Of a DNA stretch of 50,662 nucleotides, positions 1-8,571 are shown piece by piece (position 1 is the stretch's first letter; the number at the start of each line of letters is the position of its first letter). Made by a program: the position numbers and the translations under genes. A model generated the notes under the pieces. That model made no database searches. It worked only from the letters and a program-made list of their open reading frames with translations, and was not told where the DNA came from. Location of the stretch: positions 1 to 50,662 of the forward strand of contig UQVF01000007.1 in assembly GCA_900544365.1 (NCBI GenBank), written 5' to 3'. The DNA comes from an uncultured Veillonella sp. GTDB taxonomy: Bacteria > Bacillota > Negativicutes > Veillonellales > Veillonellaceae.

Positions 1-184
1 ATAGCTCGTGCTAAGAACTCTTTATATGAGTAGCCCCCACATTTGACAAAGAGCCGAAATATATACTATAGAGAATGATGTGTTTGAATATTCTATATTT
101 TGTACTGGTAAGAAATATATGAAATTAGCAATTTGGTAGGAAGTAATAAAACTTTAAGTATATTGAAGATGGGAGAAAAATTAT

Positions 185-2365
185 ATGAATTATAATGCAG
201 ATAAACCAATCAAAACAGGCGCAGAAGATTTGTTAGGAAGATCATTTTTCTCAAAACAGTTAGCAAAGGCATTGTATGAATGTGATGCTAGAGATGGATT
301 AGTAATAGGCTTATTTGGGGAATGGGGATCTGGTAAAACCTCTGTACTCAATATGACGATGAACGAGATTAAAAATATGGGAGAGGAATCTGAAAATGAG
401 CCGTTAATTGTTACATTTTCACCGTGGAATTATTCTGATAAAGATAATTTGATTAGTTTATTTTTTCGTAATTTAATAAATAACTTAGATACGACAAGTA
501 ATAATAAAATTAAAAGAAAAATAGGAAAAGTATTAACCGACTACGCAGATTGTCTAGATGCATTAGCGGTACTATCACCATTGGGAGGTATTCTTGTTAA
601 TATATTAAAACCTATTATTAAAACGCAGGGTACTAATCTCATGGAAGTTCCTAATCTAGATTCAACGAAAGAAAAGCTTGAGACTATATTGAAAGAAAGT
701 AATCAAAAAATTATTGTCGTAATTGATGATATTGATCGGCTCACTAATTCACAAATTAGAGATATCTTTCATTTGGCTAAACAGGTGGGTAATTTCCCCA
801 ATATAGTGTATATATTGTCTATGGATAGAGAAATCGTTTGTAGAGCGTTACAAGAAATCCATAATATAGATGGACATGAATACTTAGAAAAGATTATTCA
901 AGTTCCATTTGAGATTCCACAGATGCATAAAGGTAAGGTACGAGACTATTTATTAAATCAACTGAATCAGATTATTAAAGAAATAGCAGGTGAAGTAAAA
1001 TTAGATAGAAGGTATTGGGATAAGATTTTTATAAATTGTATAATACCATATATTGATAATTTAAGAGATGCTAACCGATTAATTAATGTTTTTAGATTTA
1101 AGTACGAAACATTATATCAAGAGGTAAGTGTTGAGGATATGATTGGAATTATGACGCTTGAAGTACTAGAGCCAAAGTTATATAAATGGATTTATAATAA
1201 CAAAGATATTCTTTGTAATAGTATAGGATATAATGTTTCTAGAAATAAAGGAACATATGTAAAAAATCAAGAAAGATTTTACAATGAATTTAAAGGTATA
1301 AATATTAATCCAGATAAGTCAATACGAAGTGTTTCGACGATGTTTCCAGCCTTTGCAAAAGCGATTAATGAATATCAAGAAAGTTATCAATCCAATGCAG
1401 ATAATAAAAAGAAAATGAGAATCTGTGATGCTGAAAAGTTTGATATATACTTTAGACATGATTTGGATAGCGTAGAAGTTTCTATGAATACAATTAAAGA
1501 TTGTATTCATACATTTAATGAGAAAGAATTAGTTAGTGTTATTGATGAAATTAATGAAAAAGGAAATATTATATATTTTTTAGAAGAGGTACAATCTTTA
1601 ATTGATGACGTCCCTTGTGAGAGAATAACTTTAATAGTCTCTGTAATACTTTCTTCTCAATGGAACTTTAAAGGTGAAATTAGTTCAGGTATATTTACAA
1701 GAACTGCATATGAAAAAGCTGTTGAGTTATTAGAAGGTCTTCTACATAGAATTAAGAGTGAGCAAGAACGATTTGAACTTTTGTATTCTATGTTAAAAGA
1801 GATGGATAAAAATCGTATAGGTGCAATAGCTATTATCTTAGGTAGAATTAAATTGCTTTATGAAACAAAACGAGAGAATGTGGAGGATAAATCGCTTATA
1901 ACCTTAGAGCATTTACAAGAGTTAGAAAAAATATATGTACTAAATATCAATGCAGTTATTGGAACAGAAGTGATTTCAAATATAGAGTGCTTTAATGTCG
2001 TTTTTCACTTGTGGGAAAAGCTAAATGAAGAGGCTGTCTTAGAGTATTTTAATCAGGTTGCTGAAAATCATATAAATATGCTCAAACTTGTTTGTACGCT
2101 TGCATCAAGGTGGGAGGGTACTAGTGATGGAGGATGGCGATTTGAGACCAATGAATATGAAAAATATATTTCTAAAGAGACAATTTATAATGGCATTAAG
2201 AAACTAAATAAAAATGATTTATTGGAATTTACTGATGTTGAGAAATTAAAATTAGCATCATTTATTTTAAATTACCAGATGCATGGAATAGAGGTTGCTA
2301 ATGAGGAAAAGGCTCAAGAATTAGTAGAACAATGGGAGCGTAACGGTATAATAGTAGAGGAATAA
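185..2365 (+). CDS. KAP-family P-loop NTPase
   Basis: The 726-residue product has a KAP-type NTPase domain. Walker A (GEWGSGKTS) lies near residue 45, the KAP-typical FSPWNYSDKDNL follows near residue 80, and Walker B (VVIDDIDRL) is near residue 183. A moderately hydrophobic stretch near residues 122-145 sits where many KAP proteins carry membrane segments. The C-terminal half (about 350-726) is helical and not recognised. A weak ribosome site (gggag) precedes the ATG; a TTGACA at 54-59 could belong to its promoter, but the -10 spacing is poor. The gene is strongly AT-rich, stands alone and ends at a strong terminator. KAP NTPases are often accessory and some work in phage defence; a defence role here is inference from the family and from the nearby TA and restriction loci. 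Confidence 0.85.
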   Translation: MNYNADKPIKTGAEDLLGRSFFSKQLAKALYECDARDGLVIGLFGEWGSGKTSVLNMTMNEIKNMGEESENEPLIVTFSPWNYSDKDNLISLFFRNLINNLDTTSNNKIKRKIGKVLTDYADCLDALAVLSPLGGILVNILKPIIKTQGTNLMEVPNLDSTKEKLETILKESNQKIIVVIDDIDRLTNSQIRDIFHLAKQVGNFPNIVYILSMDREIVCRALQEIHNIDGHEYLEKIIQVPFEIPQMHKGKVRDYLLNQLNQIIKEIAGEVKLDRRYWDKIFINCIIPYIDNLRDANRLINVFRFKYETLYQEVSVEDMIGIMTLEVLEPKLYKWIYNNKDILCNSIGYNVSRNKGTYVKNQERFYNEFKGININPDKSIRSVSTMFPAFAKAINEYQESYQSNADNKKKMRICDAEKFDIYFRHDLDSVEVSMNTIKDCIHTFNEKELVSVIDEINEKGNIIYFLEEVQSLIDDVPCERITLIVSVILSSQWNFKGEISSGIFTRTAYEKAVELLEGLLHRIKSEQERFELLYSMLKEMDKNRIGAIAIILGRIKLLYETKRENVEDKSLITLEHLQELEKIYVLNINAVIGTEVISNIECFNVVFHLWEKLNEEAVLEYFNQVAENHINMLKLVCTLASRWEGTSDGGWRFETNEYEKYISKETIYNGIKKLNKNDLLEFTDVEKLKLASFILNYQMHGIEVANEEKAQELVEQWERNGIIVEE

Positions 2366-2383
2366 TAGCCAATGGAGGTATAT

Positions 2384-2416
2384 AAAAAGCACAGGGACAC
2401 CAGCCCTGTGCTTTTT
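2384..2416 (+). terminator. Intrinsic terminator of the KAP gene
   Basis: A perfect 13-bp stem, AAAAAGCACAGGG paired with CCCTGTGCTTTTT, closes a 7-nt loop 18 nt after the KAP stop codon. The A-run and T-run allow termination in both directions. Confidence 0.9.
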
Positions 2417-2642
2417 GGCATACTCAAAATTATTAGATTTATGTACAGCATTTCGACTATACTTGAAATTGGTGAATAAAGAAGATACAGATTCGATTAT
2501 AATCGAAATCTATAGGAGTTTCATGATGTAAAACATCTGAAATATCAACATATCGTAAATATTTGTGATATAATAAAGACAGAGAAGTGTCATCAACGTG
2601 AGTTGGGCTCATCTCTTCCTACTATGGGAGGAGGTGGTTGCT

Positions 2643-2720
2643 ATGACAAAATATGAAAAGATTACTTTAGTCATTTCTATTATTAGCTTAGCAATTCAAA
2701 TCATTGATCTTCTAAAATAG
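2643..2720 (+). CDS. Small hydrophobic peptide, putative type I toxin
   Basis: A 25-residue ORF starts MTKYEKITLV and ends QIIDLLK, with one predicted membrane helix (about residues 7-21) and a basic end. It has a very strong ribosome site (ggaggaggtgg) and an extended -10 promoter (TGATATAAT, -10 at 2569-2574), giving a leader of about 60 nt. A convergent minus-strand RNA gene (2727-2840) ends next to its stop codon. The mRNA leader (tcatcaac...ggctcatctc, about 2590-2617) is an inverted copy of sequence at about 2792-2828, so the mRNA 5' and 3' parts could fold together. Small holin-like peptide plus convergent antisense RNA is the architecture of type I toxin-antitoxin loci. The family assignment is inference; no named toxin was recognised. 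Confidence 0.6.
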   Translation: MTKYEKITLVISIISLAIQIIDLLK

Positions 2721-2726
2721 ACAATG

Positions 2727-2840
2727 AAAAGCCTAACGTAAAGAGGTATCTCACCACCTCAACACGTTAGGCAAATCACATTTCACTACTTTTGAGATGA
2801 GCCTAACGCCTCGGACGCGTTGATGGCTCTTCTTGTTTCT
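2727..2840 (-). ncRNA. Putative type I antitoxin RNA
   Basis: The minus strand carries a good promoter, TTGTAT - 17 nt - TATACT, with the -10 at 2847-2852. It predicts a start near 2840 and an RNA of about 114 nt. The RNA ends in an intrinsic terminator: GCCTAACGT (2731-2739) pairs with ACGTTAGGC (2764-2772), with an inner stem gaggt/acctc and a U-run at 2730-2727. It converges on the small hydrophobic ORF at 2643-2720. A relative with the same promoter plan, 5' segment (caagaagagcc.tcaacg) and terminator stem lies at 42456-42567, which supports a real RNA gene. Confidence 0.65.
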
Positions 2841-2914
2841 ACGTCAAGTATACCATAGTTACTCACAGAATACAAATCCGCCCCTCCCCGAAGAAACGAC
2901 GTCGTTCCGCCTAC

Positions 2915-3048
2915 ATCTTTGGTGGGGGATTTACCTAATTTGAAGCATATGAAAAGAGCACGGTGTGCTCCGAACAAACATTATGAAATACCGTTTGTGA
3001 GGAGTATACCGTGCTCTTTTATTGATTGCATATAACCTCGCCAAAGAT
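2915..3048 (-). other. Structured 3'-end element, copy A (after nrdA)
   Basis: Read on the minus strand, the element starts in the nrdA stop codon region. The outer arm ATCTTTGGCGAGG (3036-3048) pairs with + strand 2915-2927. The inner hairpin (2952-3020) has the stem AAAAGAGCACGG and the central loop GGTATTTCATAAT closed by CAAAC/GTTTG. The same loop recurs unchanged at about 35270 and 35945, always downstream of a gene and in the same orientation. The inner hairpin with its flanking T-run can act as terminator. The nested outer pairing and the invariant loop suggest more than a plain terminator. Confidence 0.75.
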
Positions 3049-5330
3049 TAGGAGGAACAACTAGTGCATTCATCCATTTCTAAGGATTGGTTACGGATAT
3101 AGTAAATTGTCTTAATCCCTTGTTTATAGGCTTCCACATATAAATCTAGAATTTCCTTCGCTTTCATTTGTGGCGTAATATACAAGTTAAAAGACTGTGC
3201 TTGGTCGATGTGGCGTTGGCGGATACCGCAAGCCTTGATGGACCATTGTTGATCGATAGTATGTGCTTCTTTGTAGAACCACATCGTTTCGTTGCTCAAA
3301 TCAGGTGCTGTTTTCGGAGTGAAGCTGCCTTTTTTCTCTTCGATGAAGAATTTTTTGAAGATTGGATCGATACCAGCTGTAGTATTAGCAATGTTGGATG
3401 TACTGCCTGTAGGAGCGATAGCCATTAAGTAACCATTGCGGATACCGTATTTTGCAACGTCAGCTTTCAGTTGTTGCCATCTTTCAGAGGTATAACCACG
3501 GCGTTCAAAATATTCTCCAGTTTCCCATTGAGAACCTTTGAAAGCAGGGTACGCTCCTTTTTCTTTCGCCAATTCCATAGATGCTTTGATGGCTGCATAG
3601 GCAATATTTTCAAACAATGTATCAGCGATTTCCAAGTGTGCATCACTTTCCCATTGTACCTTATGTTTTACCAAATAGTGGTGGTAACCGCTAGTACCGA
3701 GGCCGATAGCACGATATTTTTCGCTAGTCACACGTGTTTCAGGTACAGGGAATTGGTTGATAGTGATAACATTATCCAACATACGCACTTGTAAAGCGAT
3801 ATTTTCTTCTAACTCTTCATCAGAGGTTTGACCTAGGTTAATGGAGTTCAAATTACACGTTACCATGTCCCCAGCTTTTGTACGAGTTACGATGGAACCA
3901 TCATCTTGGATGATTTCTTCATCTAAATCAGTGAAACCAACGTTTTGCGCGATTTCGTGACACAAGTTAGACGCATAAATCATACCCGCATGTTTATTAG
4001 GGTTCGCACGGTTTGTTGTATCTCGGAAGAAAATGAATGGCGTACCAGTTTCTACGGCAGAACGCATGATTTTTTTCATCATATCCAAGGCACTTACTTC
4101 GATGCCATGTAGATCTGGACTAGCTTCACAAGCTAAATATTTTTCTGTGAAAGCTTTATTCGTATCGTCATCGTAATAATCTTCTAATTGAAATCCCATT
4201 ACACGAGATACTTCATGTGGATCGAATAATGTGAAATGTTCACGATTGATAACACGTTCCATGAAAATATCTGGCACAGATAAAGCTGGGAAGATGTCAT
4301 GCGCTTTACGGCGATCGTCACCATTGTTCGTACGAAGTTCAACAAATTCATAGAAATCTTTGTGCCATACGTCGAGTGTCACCGTAGCGCCACCTTTACG
4401 TTTCCCCAATTGGTCTACTGCAACAGCAGTATCGTTGTATAAACGAATCCAAGGAATCACACCGCCAGAAGAATTTTTATAGCCACGAATGTCGGAGTTT
4501 AAGGCGCGTACTTTACCAAGATAAATACCAAGAGCGCCACCATGTTTAGACACACGGGAGAATTTCGCATTCACATCGTAAATGGACCATAGATTATCTT
4601 CTACACCCGAGATAAAGCAAGAGCTTAGTTGATGGAATGGTGTACCTGCATTTGCCAATGTTGGAGTAGCAGTGGTCATTTTTAACTCGCTCATTAAGTC
4701 ATAGAATTTTTTTGCGTAGTATACCTTTTTGTCACCTTCAATGACAGCTAGGTGCATAGCGATTGCCATGAAACGCTCTTGAGGAAGTTCAAAGATTTCT
4801 TTGTTGAAACCTTTCACTAAATAGCGGTCTGCTAATAACTTAATACCTTCATAGTTAAATAAGTAGTCACGTTTTGGCTTGATATAGTCGCCCAATTCTT
4901 CTAATTCAGATTCTGTATATTGTGTTAAGAAGAAGTCTGCATAGCGACCAGCATCCACCAATGTTTTCACTAAGTCAGTGAAATTGCCATACCCAAAAGC
5001 TTTGTACTTACGGTTAATAGCAGCCTCTTTGTACAAATCGAATAAGTATAGACGAGCTGCCACGAACTGCCAATCTTGGTTCATGCGGTTTACCATGTTG
5101 CCGAAACCATCGTCTACCTTTTGGATGACTTTCTCGATGGCAGTTTGTACAAGAGTTTGTTGAATTTGTTTTGTAGTCATGCCGTCTACGAATTGTAATT
5201 TACAATCCATTTCTAATTCGATAGGATCACAAGAATCTAGGCCTAAACAAGCGAAGGCTACCATCTTTTTGGTTTTCTCTACCGACAATGGCTCATAATG
5301 GCCATCCCGTTTCTTGATCATAATGCTCAT
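3048..5330 (-). CDS. nrdA: Ribonucleoside-diphosphate reductase, alpha subunit (class I)
   Basis: The 760-residue protein reduces ribonucleotides to deoxyribonucleotides and is full length for NrdA. An N-terminal ATP-cone (KKRDGHYEPLSVEKTKKM, residues 6-23) is followed by the catalytic domain. The first active-site cysteine is Cys238 in SSCFIS. N455, C457 and E459 in NLCHE match the radical/acid-base triad, and the C-terminal redox pair is CTSC (755-758). No beta subunit (nrdB) is in the window; the region downstream of the stop holds only a structured terminator element and a TA locus. The gene has a leader of about 220 nt with a candidate NrdR site. Class I is favoured by the length and the CxxC tail; a class II enzyme is less likely. 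Confidence 0.93.
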   Translation of the reverse strand: MSIMIKKRDGHYEPLSVEKTKKMVAFACLGLDSCDPIELEMDCKLQFVDGMTTKQIQQTLVQTAIEKVIQKVDDGFGNMVNRMNQDWQFVAARLYLFDLYKEAAINRKYKAFGYGNFTDLVKTLVDAGRYADFFLTQYTESELEELGDYIKPKRDYLFNYEGIKLLADRYLVKGFNKEIFELPQERFMAIAMHLAVIEGDKKVYYAKKFYDLMSELKMTTATPTLANAGTPFHQLSSCFISGVEDNLWSIYDVNAKFSRVSKHGGALGIYLGKVRALNSDIRGYKNSSGGVIPWIRLYNDTAVAVDQLGKRKGGATVTLDVWHKDFYEFVELRTNNGDDRRKAHDIFPALSVPDIFMERVINREHFTLFDPHEVSRVMGFQLEDYYDDDTNKAFTEKYLACEASPDLHGIEVSALDMMKKIMRSAVETGTPFIFFRDTTNRANPNKHAGMIYASNLCHEIAQNVGFTDLDEEIIQDDGSIVTRTKAGDMVTCNLNSINLGQTSDEELEENIALQVRMLDNVITINQFPVPETRVTSEKYRAIGLGTSGYHHYLVKHKVQWESDAHLEIADTLFENIAYAAIKASMELAKEKGAYPAFKGSQWETGEYFERRGYTSERWQQLKADVAKYGIRNGYLMAIAPTGSTSNIANTTAGIDPIFKKFFIEEKKGSFTPKTAPDLSNETMWFYKEAHTIDQQWSIKACGIRQRHIDQAQSFNLYITPQMKAKEILDLYVEAYKQGIKTIYYIRNQSLEMDECTSCSS

Positions 5331-5586
5331 GAGTGTCTCCTTTTTCTGACGATGTCGTTTTTGTATTCATTGTAAAGAGTATGCACATATATTGAATATA
5401 TGTGAAAGCATATCCGGCTAACATATGTAGTAGGCCTTGACCATAAAAGGACTCCCATTTACAACGTGTAAATGAGAGTGCATAGATATGTTTTCACACG
5501 GACTCAATATCAATATATTGTATAGGGATGAAGCACCTTGGCACAACATCTTCTAAAATTATACTATAGGAGTCGTTTTTTCACAA
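5331..5586 (-). promoter_or_regulatory. nrdA promoter and long leader with candidate NrdR box
   Basis: The minus strand has TTGTGA (5581-5586), 17 nt, and TATAAT (5558-5563), giving a start near 5550 and a leader of about 220 nt. A near-palindrome with core CAATATATTG (about 5506-5521) resembles the NrdR box, placing it about 30 nt after the start. A second palindrome, ACATATATTGAATATATGT, lies at about 5386-5404. The leader also holds a strong hairpin (about 5453-5476, arms CATTTACA/TGTAAATG). No cobalamin or purine riboswitch core was found. The promoter call is good; NrdR binding is inference. Confidence 0.5.
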
Positions 5587-5652
5587 CGCCCTCAGCATGT
5601 CAAAAATGCATACCATAATGAGGAAAAAATACTTTACAAAATAGAGATATAT

Positions 5653-5699
5653 AATAAAGCCTATATCTAAAACATTAGCATTTTGATATAGGCTTTATT
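5653..5699 (-). terminator. Terminator of the restriction-modification operon
   Basis: A perfect 15-bp inverted repeat, AATAAAGCCTATATC (5653-5667) and GATATAGGCTTTATT (5685-5699), lies 24 nt downstream of the last specificity-gene codon on the minus strand. Its arms end in T-rich sequence, so it can stop transcription from either side. Confidence 0.8.
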
Positions 5700-6293
5700 C
5701 TGTAGTATAGAGTTATCTTATATCTATAAAATAGCACTGGATATTACCAAATTTTTTAAATTTAATTCTAATTGTTTCATATATGTATCCATAAATTTCC
5801 AATCAGGTGTATTATCGTGGGTAACAGGTAGATAGATGGAAAAATCTGTTTTAATATGACGATTTAATTCATCTTCAAATGCTTTATAATATGTTTGTGA
5901 TTCTTTGAAAATCATCGTAGCTATAAATTTTTGCAATGATCAGATATATCTAATATAGGAGATAAAACGATAACATTTTGGCTAGTGTAAAAAGGTTCTT
6001 GTTGAATAAAACACGCCCCCAGATAGGCACCACCTAGAGATAATGTTAAATTTCCAGCACTATAAGGAGAAATATCGGAAATTAAATCAACTTTTTCTGA
6101 AATACCATTATTAAAACTAGACCGCCCAATAAAATTAACTTGAGGATTTGAAGTAGTCATATTAACTTTATCTAGTTTTGTTCCTGCATAAATATTAAAT
6201 AAATTTTCGTCATATAAAGGAAATCTTTTCCATTTAGTTATGGAGATTTTATGAGCATTGCTCTTGTTTACATAATTTGTAACATGCGCTGAA

Positions 6294-6315
6294 CTCTCTC
6301 TCTCTCTCTCTCTCT
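6294..6315 (-). repeat. (AG)11 dinucleotide tract inside the S gene
   Basis: Eleven CT units on the plus strand (AG in the coding sense) lie exactly between the two target-recognition domains. With 11 units the frame runs to a stop within about 10 codons after the tract; 10 or 13 units would join domain 1 to domain 2. Such tracts change length by slippage, so this is a candidate on/off or half-S/full-S switch. Confidence 0.85.
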
Positions 6316-6453
6316 AGTGTAAAGCCGTTTTATATATGTTTCCATATATTTCCAATCAGGCTCTCCAGTGGATATAACGGGTAATTTTATTGTGATTTTT
6401 AAGGCATCATCTCTAGTGAATTTATTTACATAATCAAAGTTCATGAGTTTTGC

Positions 6454-6461
6454 TTTTTTTT
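6454..6461 (-). repeat. A8 homopolymer in the S gene
   Basis: Eight T on the plus strand. The coding strand reads ttc, eight A, gca; nine A would keep FKKKAKLMNFDYVNKFTRDD in frame with domain 1. It is a plausible second slippage site, or a one-base sequencing error. Confidence 0.7.
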
Positions 6462-6792
6462 GAACACAGCTGTAAAGAACAATAAACACTCTTTGCTCCA
6501 CATATTTTTATATTTTATGGGACGTAGAACTTGTACATGTGGATAACCAACAAAATCATTTTCTTGATAGAATATGCTGTCTGCATTGGTAGTATCACTG
6601 AATGTAATAGTATTTCCTAGTTCTGTGATTTTGTGATTAGTATATCCACCAATGCCATTATTATAGCTCGAATTAACGACGACAGGATTAATGCCATCAT
6701 CATGAATTAAATCTTTGTTGGTTATTTTATGATTTTTTGTAGGTTGTATAGAAAATAACTCTTCTATTTTAAATTCTTTCCAGTCTTGAATA

Positions 6793-8571
6793 TCAATTTT
6801 TTTCACTTATATCACCTAAATCTAATGTTAGTTTATTATTTTCTATATTTGATTTATATAGCATATTTTCTAATAATTTTGAATTAAACTCTTTTATATC
6901 TATATTTTGCTCAAACATGATGTAGTCTAAAATAGTTTTTTTGAAGTCTTCTTCATATATTTCAAACTCTTTTTGTGGCTTTTGGTAGGATAAATTTTCA
7001 TTAGGGTCAATCCATTGATGAGTATTATATTTTTCGTCTATTTTTGTGTGTGCTACATTTAACCAGTAACGTTCAATTTCGTGCCAACGATTCTTAGTAT
7101 CTTGTCGGCCTTGATTTTTAACACGTTCTAGACCATCATCTTCTATATAACAAGCAAAGATTTTTTTTGCATTTTGAGGGGAGCCCGTTTCGAAAATAAA
7201 GATACTAGTTGTTATACCTGCATCAAAGAGATTTTCAGGAAGCTTGATAATCATCTCTAAAGTATGCTTTTTTAATAGTTTTTGCATTTTATCTTTTTCT
7301 AATTTTTTATCGGGTAGAATAAATGCGCATTTGGTCCCGATGGGAACATTTGTAAGAACATTGGTTACAATATCTTTACAACCATATTTTCGTTCATAAG
7401 GTGGATTCATTAACACTTTTGTAATGTTTTTGGACTGAATCCATTGACATGCTTGTTCCTCTCTCGAGTCTAAATGTTCAAGATTTGTTTTTCCATCCTT
7501 ATGAATGAGCATATTCGCACATGCAAGTGCAAAAATCTCACGATCGAACTCAATGCCAAATAATTTATTTTGTTTAATGTCTTCAGCTTCTTTAGTGTTG
7601 TTCCCACCTACCTCTTTAATCATATTTGCCATAGATTTAACTAAAAATGCACCACTACCACAGGTTGCATCTAGGACTCTATCGTTATGATTTATATTAA
7701 TTAAATGATACATAAATGATGTAATGTGTTCGGGTGTGAATACTTGTCCGCTTTCAGACTTCTTTTTATAGCGGTTAAATTCATTGAAGAAAATCCCCAT
7801 GACATCTTCTCCATTCCAGTTGTCTGAATTAACTGATTCTGATATTTCTATAATGGAGTCAATGAAACTATTTATATGATCTTGGTTTTCTACAACATTC
7901 ATTTTTATTTCACTATATACATCAAGTAGAATATCAATTTTTAAATTCTGTTGTCGATGAACTTGCAGTGATTTAGCTAAAGTATCGAAGATTTTATTTC
8001 TAAAAGCTTCATATCCATTGTTTTTTATAGCTGTTAAATTACCTCCAAAACGCTCCACAACTAGAGCAGAAGCAGTAAAAATCATCCTGTGATATAAGTT
8101 TTTTATGCCGAATTTAAAGTGTAATAGATCGTTAATTCGTTTTGTTAAAGCGAAAATTTTTCCTTTATCGATATAATCAAGCTTAAATAAGTCTAAGTAA
8201 TATTGCTTGTTCTGAAGTTTTTCAGCTGTATGCACTTTTTCTTTATTTTTGTAGACGACGACATCTTCGCCGTTGTAAAGGATACCAATGGTATTTTTAT
8301 ATTTAGTTGAAACGACGTCAAGATTTTTAAAAAGTTCATTAACAATCGCCTTTTTATTTAAGTCTTTATCTGATGATTTTGTTTCTAATATGATAGCAGG
8401 AATATTTACATTGTCAGGAAGATACCAACCATCTGGTTTAAAATTAATCCCAGAAAATCCTAATTGATTAAAAGTAGTTATTTGACCAGTGCCTTGCTTT
8501 ACACTAGGCTCTTCTTTATCAAAATGCAATATAACTTTGGCCTCATCTCTTACACTATCCTCTGTTTTCAT
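6793..8571 (-). CDS. BcgI-like fused restriction nuclease / N6-adenine methyltransferase
   Basis: The 592-residue protein appears to combine cleavage and modification. At the N-terminus, DGWYLPDNVNIPAIILETKSS (about residues 46-66 region) shows the D...ExK pattern of PD-(D/E)xK nucleases. The middle holds the methyltransferase: SAM motif I DATCGSGAF and catalytic motif IV NPPYER mark N6-adenine methylation. The C-terminus is the usual helical tail. A good ribosome site (aaggag) precedes the ATG. The S-subunit gene follows with a 14-nt overlap, and no separate HsdR gene is present. This composition fits type IIB/BcgI-like systems, where cleavage and methylation share one subunit guided by S. 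A plain HsdM with an accessory N-terminal domain is the alternative. Confidence 0.8.
   Translation of the reverse strand: MKTEDSVRDEAKVILHFDKEEPSVKQGTGQITTFNQLGFSGINFKPDGWYLPDNVNIPAIILETKSSDKDLNKKAIVNELFKNLDVVSTKYKNTIGILYNGEDVVVYKNKEKVHTAEKLQNKQYYLDLFKLDYIDKGKIFALTKRINDLLHFKFGIKNLYHRMIFTASALVVERFGGNLTAIKNNGYEAFRNKIFDTLAKSLQVHRQQNLKIDILLDVYSEIKMNVVENQDHINSFIDSIIEISESVNSDNWNGEDVMGIFFNEFNRYKKKSESGQVFTPEHITSFMYHLININHNDRVLDATCGSGAFLVKSMANMIKEVGGNNTKEAEDIKQNKLFGIEFDREIFALACANMLIHKDGKTNLEHLDSREEQACQWIQSKNITKVLMNPPYERKYGCKDIVTNVLTNVPIGTKCAFILPDKKLEKDKMQKLLKKHTLEMIIKLPENLFDAGITTSIFIFETGSPQNAKKIFACYIEDDGLERVKNQGRQDTKNRWHEIERYWLNVAHTKIDEKYNTHQWIDPNENLSYQKPQKEFEIYEEDFKKTILDYIMFEQNIDIKEFNSKLLENMLYKSNIENNKLTLDLGDISEKN

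Larger units (their letters stand above)
5724..6806 (-). pseudogene. Restriction-modification specificity (S) subunit, BcgI-like, broken by frameshifts
   Basis: Three consecutive frames together encode one two-domain S subunit. Domain 1 starts MKKIDIQDWKEFKIEELF at 6806 and contains VVVNSSYNNGIGGYT and ITFSDTTNADSIFYQ, typical of BcgI-like S proteins. Domain 2 contains NFIGRSSFNNGIS and LSLGGAYLGACF. Each domain ends with the same motif (PDWKYMETYIKRL and PDWKFMDTYMKQL). The frame is lost at A8 in the coding strand (6454-6461; nine A restore it), at (AG)11 between the domains (6294-6315; ten or thirteen units restore it) and at A5 (5938-5942; six A restore it). As written, only a truncated domain 1 is made. 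The gene overlaps the upstream modification gene by 14 nt. This is either phase variation, decay, or partly sequencing error in the homopolymers. Confidence 0.85.

Noticed and set aside
2786..2977. 63-codon minus-strand ORF upstream of the first antitoxin RNA
   Set aside because: It covers the RNA promoter and 5' part and the structured element, has no ribosome site, and its peptide is not protein-like.
5331..5586. Cobalamin or purine (2'-deoxyguanosine) riboswitch in the nrdA leader
   Set aside because: No B12 box and no purine-type conserved core (TTTCTACC, CCGTAAA) could be found.
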